A DNA stretch of 64,000 nt from Anniella stebbinsi (taxonomy: Eukaryota; Chordata; Lepidosauria; Squamata; Anniellidae). The stretch's first letter is position 1. Each line of letters opens with the position of its first letter. The notes beneath the pieces were generated by a model. That model was not told the DNA's origin. It saw only the letters and a list, made by a program, of their open reading frames with translations, and did not search any database. This document shows, piece by piece, positions 36,501 to 48,500 of this stretch. The translations under genes and the position numbers were made by a program. The DNA is taken from NCBI GenBank assembly GCA_029215795.1, contig JARDYH010000005.1, forward strand, positions 35,904,001 through 35,968,000. The letters run 5' to 3'.

Positions 36501-39500
36501 CTCCTTTGGGGCTAATAAAGGTCAGATTTCTAAACCCTTTCAACAGCTGACAGAAACCAAATTGCTCTTTTAAAGGCCACAGCATCTGTATAACACTTGC
36601 AAGATCAGCTGTTTCTTTAACACCATTCACGAGGCAAAGAGATGATTTTATATTCATGTACTGGTATGAACTGGTTTTCCCAAAAGTAAATGGAAAAGAA
36701 TTTGATTTGCATGCACCAACTTGAACATAGATATTACCAGCAGACTGGTGCAGGTCCACTTTCACGAGAGGGCACATAATCTTGGCTGTATCAGTGCCGC
36801 GTACAAAGCCTCACTACAGGAACCTTCTCGCCTGGAATTTATTGAAGGAGGCTCCATTGGCTTAGTTCCAAACAGGCACTGCATATCCCTGTGTCACGGA
36901 ACTGCACTTCCTGGTTTCTGCCGATTCTGTCCTCACCCTTTCTCACAGCAACTGGGACACAGGTAGACTTATCTGAGCAAAGCTGTTGAACCACGCTTGG
37001 GTCTTTAACCTTTTTGAATGTGACGCAAATGTGAGTCAAAGAGCAAAGAATTAATTGATACAGGAGGAGACGCTTTTAAGCTAGCAAATCTAGAGTTTTC
37101 ATTTAGCAGAGATTATAACCACAGAGAGACGCTGATGGAAAGAGGCTGTATGAATAATACTGAACTATTATGCCATGGGCAAAATCCAATGACCAAAATT
37201 AACCCTAAATATTAAGTCACAAAGAGACTGTTCGTATCATTTTAAGAATTCTTCTTTCAAAATTCTGTTATGCTTCCCTACACAACAATATACCATTCCA
37301 GTAAGCCTATAATATTAAGACACATATCCCTATGTGTATCCTGGGGATATATATGAGATGCAAGTATCCCTAAATCAGAAACTTGCTTCTATTAGCTATT
37401 TTACAGCTAAGTTTACAGAAGTGATCCAAGGTCATACTGAGGATTAGAATGAAGAATTTAAATATGGTGAATACAAGTTTTAGCTGTACTGCCATTCAGC
37501 AGCAGCACACTAACAGCCAGCTGTTTAATAAGCAATATTAAAACCTCTTTTCTTGAGGCTGCATCAAAAACATGTTCCAGTTGCCCCTGCAAGTTCAAGT
37601 TGCTGAGCTTTGAAAATGAAAATTGTTGTTTAACTTAATGTGAAAGACGGTTATATGCATGTTTTTTTTCTTACTTAGTCAGATTTCAAAATAATTATGA
37701 AATCCAAGACTTTGTGCTAAGGAACAAGCTGTTTTGCACACGTCTTATGTTCATCTTCTATCTTTGTGAACGTCAAGGTAGTTTTACCCATTTGCAGTTA
37801 AAATATGCACACATACACAGTAAGTTTCTCTGCCATGAGGAGGATCTGCTATAACCAAAGGGTGCAGTTCATTGAGACTTTACATCCACAGAGGCCTTTG
37901 CTCTCACCCTCCCCCACTTTCCATTGAATCGCAAGCTGGTTTCTTAACTCGGGAGAACTGAAAACACAACTTACAAATGTGGCAATACTCTTCAAGAGAA
38001 CAAAACACTGACAGTCCCTCATACTTCTGTCTTACTATTCCAGAATAATGAAGATTTCATGATTTCCCTACACAGGGTTGTCTGAATACAGTATTGCTAC
38101 GATACTATGTGGTTATGTGGGATTAAGATCAAGCTGTATGAAACAGTTCAGGTGAGATCCTTTAGTCAGTCCTACATCATCGAACTAGATTAATACAAAT
38201 ACCCACCCGATCCCCACACTTGGAATCTTCTGTCAGGAAATTTCCCTCCTATTTTTAAGCAGGACAGCCATGTGGAGTTGGTATGTGGCAGTTCAGATGT
38301 CAAGTGTCAAATATAAAAACTGAGGCAACACTTTACATAGGAAGTTGACTTCTAATGAGTCAGATTATTGGTCCAGCTCAGTATTATCTATCTATACTTA
38401 ATTGGTACCACCTCTCCAGGGATTTAGACAAGAGACTTCCACCAGCTCTAGCAGGAAATACCAGGGACAGGACCTGAGACTTTTTGCACGCAAAACCTGT
38501 GCTCAACCACTGAGCTACAACTCTTACCCAAAGACTTTCCTTGCAGTTGTGGGCATTCCAAGACACACACAGTTCAGTGGTTCTAAGGGATGTGTATAGA
38601 GAGTACTATGACTACTTTATGGCAGAACTATTCATATAATTGTTGCAGAATCAAATAGCTAGAATTTGGATTCTTGCAGCCAGGAGGATCACTGTTGCTA
38701 TGTGATAGGCTGGTCATCTGAAACCTCCATTATTTTAACTATTGCAGATAAGATCCTTTCCAGCATTTCTAAGCAACGTTCTTCATTGAGAGGATATACT
38801 TGACCACGATCACCACTTAAATGATGTCACCTTACGTAGAGGAGGCCCTTAGGTAATCACAGGAGTTGTGTGGAAAATTTTTAAAAAGGAATAGTAAGCT
38901 AGAATGCTTTCTTTTTACCAAAGGGCTTAAACTTATTCATATTTGACTACTTCAGCCTCTTCAGGTTCTAGCATACCAACTCTGGAGCTCTGCAAAGGCC
39001 TGTTTCATTTTCTTAATGGAAGCATCCATTTCTTCTTTAACTACAACACGATACCGAGCCAGCGAAACAGTGCATCGTTGGAGGTCTTTAACTGATTTTT
39101 CAATATTGGAACCTATCCAAAGAGAAACACACACAAAATCCAAATAGTATTACTCTGTGCAACTTTCTGAATAAATAATCAAAACTATAGACTGTTTGTC
39201 ATGAATTATCTGTTTGTTACCAAAAAAAAATGGATTCTGAAAGTCTTGGCTATTTCTAATACTTTTTATTTTCAGAGAGAAACCAAATATTCACCAGAAG
39301 AAAATACTTTCTCCAAGATATAAAGCAGAAGCACTGAGTGACATAGGGGGGAAAGCATCCAATTGTGCATTAAATTCCGAAGTTAACTTTGAGAAGGTCT
39401 CTCTCCAGTAAGCTCAAATCTGTACAAGAATCATTTTCTCTAAAAGAAAAGATATTAAGCTTAGCTGCTAGTTATAAAGGTTAGTCTCTCTGCCTCATGT

Positions 39501-42500
39501 CTCCAACAGAGCATGTCTCCATGCTTATTTCTGTCACCAAGGCTTGCTGAAGTGCTCACCCCCTGCTAAGATGAACTGCCAGCTGCTTGTTATGGCCCTT
39601 GTTACAGCAAGAAGGTGAAACTCTGCCACCAGGAGCCGGATGTTCACGTCTCCTCAAAGCTATGGATAATGACCATGTTTAGAAACAAGGTCTTGGAGGT
39701 CCTTCATGCTGACAGGTGTAGATGAAAATAGAGGAGACTAAAGGAAGAATCCGCAAGGGGACGTCGTTTCTCATTAGCCACTGGGTCTCTTTGAAATTCT
39801 GGCTCAGGAACAAACTCACATCAAGGGGAAAAGTGTACAAAAACTTAAAGACTTTGTGATAAGAAATATAATGAATTTTTGGGCGGGGAGATATACATTC
39901 TAAACCCCTACAGTAAGTTAGATATGAACAGTGAACAGCTATTGAGTAGGAATGCCAGCTAAAAGAGTTTAGTCAACCAACTTTTGTTTTAATTTTTCAT
40001 CAGCAGGACGAAAGACAGTTACAAGTCAACTACTCCCTGCCCAGCAGAGATGCAACATTCCTACTAAAGTGCTCATAATCCTCCCACCACTAGGAAATCT
40101 AATTAAATTCAATTTCAGCTGACTCTGCCTGCCTAATGTGCTCTGCAAATTAATCCCCAGCTTACCCAACACATTCTGTGCCTTGCAAGAGTTCTCTGCA
40201 GCTCAAATGGAAATAGAGTCGGAATTCAAATGGAGCTGCGAAAGAGACATCTTGCCCAGCAATTTGATTTGGTCTTGGAGCAGCCAGGTGATAAGCCGCC
40301 AGGCTTGGGTGGCCGCCCAGCAGTTTTGCATGCAATTTCTGCCCCAGATTCAAGTCTTGCTGGCCCGCAGAGAGCAATAGTGGCAGCAGCAGCAGCTTGA
40401 CATTAAAGTAGGCATGGGAATTTACCAGCATCAGGGAGGGCAGGAAGAGGTGGTCAGCCTCAATCTTCCTAAGGTGCCAGACCGTACGGGAACTAGTATA
40501 CTGCTCGTGTTAAAGAACAATAAAAGACAATGATGACAAAATCATTTATTGTTTGGGAAATGTTCTTAATGTATTTTCTTAAATTAAGCAATAAAGCATT
40601 AACAAAACCAGAGGATAGGATTATCAATTACTACTAGTCAAGAAGGACCAAGGATCATTATGCTGTGATGTCCCTAAATATTAGGTTGCTGGATATGAAG
40701 AAAAATAAAATACATCTCTAATGTACACCTGGTTTAGACGTCACAATAAGTCAAAGTCTCAGAGAAGCCTGCCTAATTTGTACTGAGCAAGTGTGCTAGT
40801 GCATGCTGCCCAATCGCTCCCGCTTAACTGCTCCTACTGGCAGGAGAAGACAACAAACCATGGAGTCTCCAACTATGGTTTGTTGACATTCAACCCGGGG
40901 ATAAGTCATAAGCCTTAGCTTGTTGTAGAGTTATAATTACGGCTTGTTTGAGGAATCCCCAGATGTATTCTTAAGTCATAATAAACAAACCACAATAATC
41001 AAACCACAAGGTTTTCTGGAACCTTGGCTTATTATGATGTCCAAATCACCCCTCTCTCGAAACATCTGAAACTAAAAGGTAACAACTTCAGATTGTAGGG
41101 CTTGATTTATTTATCACATTTTTATCCTGCCTTCCTCAAGAAGTACAGACCAGGAAACATGAGATGTTAAGTTCTTCCTGTTCTATCTTCAGAAAAATTG
41201 TGAGGAAGGCTGGGCTGATAAGAGTGACTTGGCACAAGATTATCCAGCAAACTTTATGATTGAGCAGATCCAAGTCCAATACTATCCACTATACCACAGC
41301 TACTCAAAAAGAAAAGGATACTAAAAATTAACAGCTTGATAATTGGAGCTAATTACATCTGGCATCATAGTCATTCTGCAGCCATTCAAGATCTAGAAAG
41401 TGACCAAAAGTATCATGAAGCAGCCATAGGTCCCACCACACCTACCTAGCTTTTTGTTTCCAGAGGTCACAGGGACCTCATCTAGCATTGCTAGAGATGA
41501 AAGAGCAGGTGACTGGTTGCTTGAGACAGGTCTGGAGAGTGGTTTGCTGGGGCTTTTCATTTCGGGCTGTGGTCTGAGAGACTGGTTATTCTGGGAAGAC
41601 CGCATGGTGGCAGACTTCTGACTGAAGTCTGTTATTCCATTTTCTAATTCAAATGTTGCTGAGGAGGAAAAAAAGTTACCACTCCGAACATCATCGGACA
41701 ACATAACAGAGCACAACAAAATAAGGGAAATCACATAGGCCGGGGTTTTCGAATTATTTTTCCTAGCAAAGCTGCTCTCTACCTACAGCACAGCATCTAA
41801 TAATATAGCGTGCTGTGATATGCACCTAGCCAGAACCTACTTGGTGCCCTAACATTTATCTCCATATAGTTAAAGCTCATTGGACCCATTTGCTTTCAAC
41901 AGAGGCATAAGACTGTAGTACAAAAGCTAGACATCTTTAGTAACTTTCTGTTTGCTTCCATTCTTATCCCCATCCCCCTTCTCTGGGAACCTGGAATAGT
42001 TTCAAAGCTTATTTCAAAAGGATGGGTTGACCTCCTTACTGTAAAAACTGCTGATCTGCACAAAACAAAACAAAATATTAACTGTTTTGCTATTAAGTAT
42101 TTATGTGTGGCAGAAGACACAAAGCAGTAGAAGGGAATGAACAAGGTCCTCCTACTTTCTCTACACACTTATGCAGCAGTTCTGCTTTTTGGAAATAATC
42201 TGAGAGAGAACTAACCTGCTCCACCAGGCACCTCAGGCATAGCAGGTTCACTCTCCTCCAACTCTCTGGCATCTATGGAAAGTGTATCCAAGCCTTCACT
42301 GAGTGAGTCTACAGATTCTGTGTCGTTGGCTGAGCCATTGACATGGTAACCATTGATCCCGCCCTTCTCTGATGAAGCTGCAGACCGTTCCTCTTCAGTG
42401 GACGCTGGCTTGCTGGGATCAGGAAGGCTGGTGCTTGATTCTGCAGGAGGCTTGGGTTTGGTTTTCTTCTTTTTGTTCTAGGGATTAATACACCCACCCC

Positions 42501-45500
42501 ATCAAGGAAAAAGAAAAACACAGGGGGAAAAAAATCTAAGCTTTGTTCGTGAAGTGAAACCTAGATCATTCTTACTGCTTGAACATCAGAGAATGAAATA
42601 CTTCAACAGTACAAGCCATTGATCCCTTAAAAATGGGATGGATTTATTTAACAATTAGTACTGACAGACTGAGATTAATGAGACTCAAGTGTGTTATGCT
42701 TGGCAACTGTGCACAGAGAAAGGCTTTGGTGCACAGGAGCATTAAAATACTGCTCTCAACCATCAATTAGTCTGAAGGATTGGCAATACTCAGATGTGTA
42801 CATTCCATGATTCTGTGCATCACTGGATGTGGAATCAAGCTCTCAGAGAATCACAATTTTCAGTTTCTAGTCCTTACTGCTGCAAAGATATGCTAGACCA
42901 TGTGGGAAATGCCTTGTGAATTTTTAGAAGCAGAGACATGGCTGATTAAGACTTCTAGTAGTCAATGGGTGAAGGCTTCACTGCCTCATATCTTCTTAAT
43001 CCTTTCACTTGACTAGGAGAAGCAGAATGAATTATGCTTTATTTTTGTTGTTTATGAAGGTCACAAATGCCATTTTTTCTTTGTGCAGAAATTGAGTTAA
43101 ATTAGCAGGTTGTTTTTTTTTAAGAATAGAGTACACATAGCCCTGGTTTGACTCACATTCTAGTCTATCTATGGGTTTCTTCTTGCATAATTATAGGTGG
43201 CATGGAAGCTATTACAGGGTTCCTGCCTTTTCCAAATCTAGTCTCTGTAGGATAATTATTTTCTTCCTAGTAATGATCAGAAATTTTCTATTAATTTAAA
43301 TGGCTTTCAACTGTGTTACTGAGAGAATACCCCAATTTGATCCTTAGCCGTAATGCCTCTGACCCTGTGTGATCTGCTGTAGAGACAAGATTGTCTATAT
43401 TATAATACACTAACAGCCCAATCCTATTTATGTTTATTTAGAAGTACAAGTGAGTACAGTAGGGCTTACTCCCAAGTAAATGGGCGTAGGATTGGAACCT
43501 AAGGGATTTTGTAGTAACAGTGGTGATGAAGCCTCTAGCAATGATTGACTAAGATGCCCTAATGTCATAGATGGACTAAGACAGGTAGAGTTTCTGACCA
43601 CCATTAGCAGAGTTGCTCAGACTATAGAGAACAGGGAAAGACACAAAAGAGTGTTAGATTTGAGAAGGAAAAATGATTCCCATAGATGTAATAGAATGTG
43701 GTTTATCTCCAGGCAACTGACAATGTCTTCCAAGAAAAGCCATGAACCTTCCCTAAACTCTAGCTCAAGGGCTCTGCTCCAGCCACAAAAAACGACAGAG
43801 AAGGGTACAGGATGCTGGGGAGAAAAGGGTGAATTTGCTCCCAAGGGAGGGGCCAACAACTGCTTAGGAGGGAAAGAAAGAAAGGGTCCCTGGAATGGAG
43901 ACTAAGCACTCCAGAAACAAAGCCGTGAATAGTAAACATGGGTAAAAAAGATGCAGGGAAAAGGAGGATGCCAGTGTCAGCTTGCAGAGAACACAGGCTC
44001 TGGACCAAATTTCCCAGGATCAAAGGTAAGGGGTGGGGGAGAGAAGAAGAGATGCAAGCATATTATATCCATGTGTAGCTTCACTAGCTCAGCAGCTGAA
44101 AAAGTTTCCAGATGAAACTGTCGCGTATAATCAAGATTGCTTAGCAAACAGGAATTTGTTTATTTCAAAAGCTGCTAGGTATATGAGACCAATGTGAGCA
44201 GCATCCCAGATCAATAGTCTTCTAGGTCATTAAGTATACAAATTCATCTTATCACAGAGTCTTTCACTGGCTCTTTAGCAGTATCACTGTAGTTTAGTGA
44301 GAGTTGATGTAAGTAGCTGGGCTTAGCAAGCTCCTTATAGACCTAAAGCAATATATACCCTCCCAAAGCAAGTTCAAGACCAAACCAAGGCTTACCCTTT
44401 TCTTGCCAGTTACTGTCCATTCTTTTAACACTGCACTGGCACTGCCTGTAAAAAGAAAAACATAAGCAGAAAAAGATCATGTTTCATGCCTTCCTCATGT
44501 ATTTAAAGCAGAAAATGAGAGATGTTAAAAGGAAGAACAGAAGCTAGGGAACTAGAATTTCATGAGCATATATTATGGGGGGAAATGGCATATGACATAA
44601 GGAGGAATACAAATTTCCTTTCTGCCCAGGAACCTGAAAGCAGAGTGTCATGCTACTTCAGAATTTGAATGAATGAAGGGTGAGTTTCCAGGAGAATAAG
44701 AGCAGGAATAAGAAGGACTGGCATTAACAAGGGAATTTCGTGGTATCATAAATGTGGCCTTGATTTTAAGTGGTTAAATAAATATTTCTAGGTCCTTGGA
44801 TAGCAAGTGGATAAATCAACAGTTAAAAACAAATTATTCAAATTTAAATCTGATTTTAACTGGTTTTTAAATCATAAATAGAATACTAAATTTCTCATTC
44901 ATTAAAAAATAACATAGTTACTATTAAGTCTCCTCATAAACTTGCTACACCTATACTTACAATCTCATAAATTTAAATTAGTGGCTCTATCACATTAGTA
45001 GGAAAAGTCAATCAAACATGGGCATTCATTTCAGTTTTTTATTTCATGAAATTGGCTCTGGCCAGTCTAACTACCAGCTCTTGTTTCTTAAATGTTCTGG
45101 TCCTCCATATGATCTATGGGTAGTTACCCTTTTTTCTAGGCCCATGGGCACACTTGTAAAATTTGTCATGGGATTCCCTCTTTTCTTGCCTCCCCCTGCG
45201 CCCATCCCTAGATTTCCTCTTGTTTCTCACCCTATTCAGAATTTCCTCCTCCTCCTCCTCCTCCTCCCTTCCACCCACTCTTCTACCACTGCCTGCTGCT
45301 TCTTTCACTGCCTACTCGTCCCTTCTGCTTCTGCCTGCCACGGCCACTGCTCACTTTTTCTCCTGCCCATGTTCAGCCACATGCAGTTTCCCTCCCGCCT
45401 GCTGCCCGCTTGCCCACTGCCACTTCTCCTTCCCAGCTGTGCACCCATACACCCACTGCCTGCCTCTGCCACCCCTTCTGCTGCACACATGTTGCCACTT

Positions 45501-48500
45501 CTGCTCACCTCAGAGTCACAAAGCCAGGAGTTGGCAGGCAGGGAAATAGGTCTGCTGACTTCTGGCTTCCAGGCTACAGAAGTGAGCAAGCCCATGGAGG
45601 GAGGGGTCTGGCAGGGCGAGGCAGTGGGTCCTAGCCAGGGCACTCAGGGGTCCTCGTGGGCGACACGTTGCCAACCCCTGTTCTGGGCTTTTGTTTTCTG
45701 TTTCTATGACTAAAGTCACATGTGCAAAGACACAAGATAGATGGGATTGTTGTTGTTCTATGCTTATGTGGTGGAGGTCAAGCAAGGCAGAGGAGTTTGT
45801 TAAGACAGAAAGATAATATATCAAAGTGGATAGAAAATGATTTAAAATATTTTAACCAGTTTTTTTAAAATTTATGTAAACATTAAGTTTCTCTTAAATA
45901 ATAACTAGATTAACATCGAATAATCTGGATGTAAACATATTAGCCACAGCATTCATCTTTAAACTGAATCAACGCCTTTACTAGATACATTGAGGAGGGT
46001 TTTCTATTCACACTAAGAACCAACTGATCATTTCTCAAATATGAATATTTACACTCTACCCAAACGTAGATGTTTCATTTTCACTTGATAAAAATAAACT
46101 GCTCTAGTCTGCCTAGGTAATATATCAAACTTTGTTTTGACCTATCAGTCAGGGGTATTTCATTTTTGCTTCCTACTTCGTTTTTGTGAGGGCAAGGCTG
46201 AGCCAAGGCAGTGAAGCAGAAATGAGCAACACCGGAAAGAAAAAGAAGACCAAGGTGTCCAGTGTGCAACCTACCTATATCTCTATACTAATGATTCCCG
46301 TCTATAACCACTTGCCTGGGAATAAGTTCCATTGAATGCAATGGAACTGATTTCTGAGTAGACGTGTATAGCAACGTGCAAAACCTCAGGCTTGTGCGCC
46401 AAATCCAGCCAACCAGGAGTCACAATCAGGCCCCCTCCCTGGAGTTCTGCAGATGGCCACGCCCCTTCCTAGGGTTCCACCTCTTTCCCCAATCCCCAAT
46501 CATTTGGTGCTTTCCTGACTTTTGTGCATTTTTTTCTCCCTTTTTTAAAGGTTACAAAGGCTTTGTTACTGGCACTAAGAACTTTAAGCTACAATATGGT
46601 GGCATTTAGGGTATTTTGTCCTCACTCATTTTGCTCCCGAGTGGAATTTGGCCCTCTAACTGAGAGGGAGTCAACACCCTTGCTAAAGGGGAATATTTTA
46701 AAGACATTCCCTCTCTCTATAAAAAAAGAAAAGCATGCAAAAATATACATCAAGACAAAGAGATGCAAAGCCTGCTTGTAAGAATGAAACAGTATAAATA
46801 GTACTCCATTTAGTAAATGAACATGTCTTAGTGGTCAGATTTACACCATTGTTCAGAAACATATGAAAAAGTTTCAATGGGACACTTGATTTAATTAACC
46901 TCTTTTCTTGCTGATTTAAATCCCCTTAATTTAAATCAATCCACCCTGTGGAATGCATAAACCATCCAATTTTGATCAATAGTAGTGCAGTGACAAGATT
47001 TTAGGATCTCTATGCCTACAGTTCTATTCTCAATCATAAAAAGCAAGGTTGCCTTTTTTCCGTAAGTCATAAATAGAGTCTGAAAGAGACAATGTGAAGA
47101 AAACTATATTTAGGTAGAAGAATACCAGTGTACTGTTTTGTTTTTCTTGAAAAAAAAACATGAAAAAGGCCTCCCTATGCAGTCTAAGCACAATCAATAC
47201 CATTTAGTACCAGCTGTGCACCTGGGCTTGCCACCGAAACCAGCTCATGCCCAGCCTCAAGTTAAGGATTTTTTTTAATGAATCTACATAAACATGTACC
47301 AATCAGTCAAGCGGAAAATTTGGGAATTTGCATTACCATGATCACTCTACACAGTGCAGAATATAAAATGCAATAGCTAACGCAGAATCGTAATAAACAG
47401 AGTGCACTCTCTCTCATCCAAACAAACCAAATTTCTAGGCCACATGGTTGAAGGTAAAACCTAGTATTGGCAGTTTCTGCCATAAAAAATACGAGAAAAA
47501 GGGGCATTTTAGGGCCATTTCACATGTTTCCTTCATAATCCTTGTAGAATCATAAACACATCTAATCCACTCATAACATTTGTGAAAATGTCATGAATAT
47601 TGCTACAATTACGCATGCGTGGATGCCATGAAATACTTTTCAGATGCTTCCTGATGGTAAATAGATGGCTGTGACATTTTCACACAATAGCTCACACAGT
47701 GCACATATTTTCTTTTCTACATGGAGATTATCTTTACTATACAACATGTCACATATTAAATAACCTTGAAGAGGAAATCAAATAGACACAGGGTGGAAAT
47801 CCTCACTCATCACAGCTGTTCTCCCCCTCCCTCGCTTCTTTCTCAGCCTTTATTGCTCACTAGGTTTCTCACCCCAAATGCCTTTTCCCAGTCTCTGGCA
47901 AAGTCCAAGTCAAAGTACACCCTCACTTCAAATAAGCAAAATATAAAACTGAATAGTTCCCAACCATATGCATTATGTTGAGATTACAAATTTAAAAAGT
48001 GCCAGAAACTCTGCCTCCTTCATGATACTTATTCCTATCACAGATTTTGGATTTTTAAGCCTGCCAACCAGCAACTCAGCCAGAACTTTGCTACTGAAGA
48101 ACTCACCTTCCATGAAAGCCTGCACTGTTCGGTCTACACAGTTATCAAAGTGCTGCAACACCAGGATAATTTCATTGTTGCTTCGGTTGGGGACTATTGC
48201 CCTTACAGCACTAATCTAGAAAAATGAAGAGACACGGGTCACACATTAACCACTTGCTTCTAAGTCAAATATTTTCCCTTACTTCTAACATAGGAAACAA
48301 ATTAAGTTTCTGTTCTCCTAGTTGTTGTCAGTTTCGTTTTTGTTCTGGGAACTGCCTATTAATGTTGTTTTCTTTGGCAATGTATTTTTTAAGCCCATCC
48401 CAAGGCAGCAAGTCTGTTACTGATGCTATAGCTAGAAGCAACCTGAGCCCATAGAGGCAATAAAGCCACCTGGGTTCCTCTTCCATAAGTTGTCAATGTA

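Larger units (their letters stand above)
35168..38976 (-). other. SPATS2 intron, 3.8 kb
   Basis: It holds a family B hairpin (35566-35665), an unrecognised 117-codon open frame (36424-36777, minus) and a SINE (38341-38525). A faint MIR-like stretch near 37380-37480 (attttacagctaagtttaca, gatccaaggtcatactgag) was seen but is too diverged to call. Confidence 0.7.
39113..41445 (-). other. SPATS2 intron, 2.3 kb
   Basis: It contains a foldback at 40733-41048 and an inverted SINE at 41105-41303. The part 39113-40730 carries an 80-codon plus-strand open frame (40138-40380) with no recognisable domain and is otherwise unassigned. Confidence 0.7.

Noticed and set aside
45018..45713. 231-codon open frame on plus
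   Set aside because: Lies in a CT/CCT-rich low-complexity stretch in a SPATS2 intron; Ser/Leu/Pro runs, no domain, and overlapping frames on both strands.
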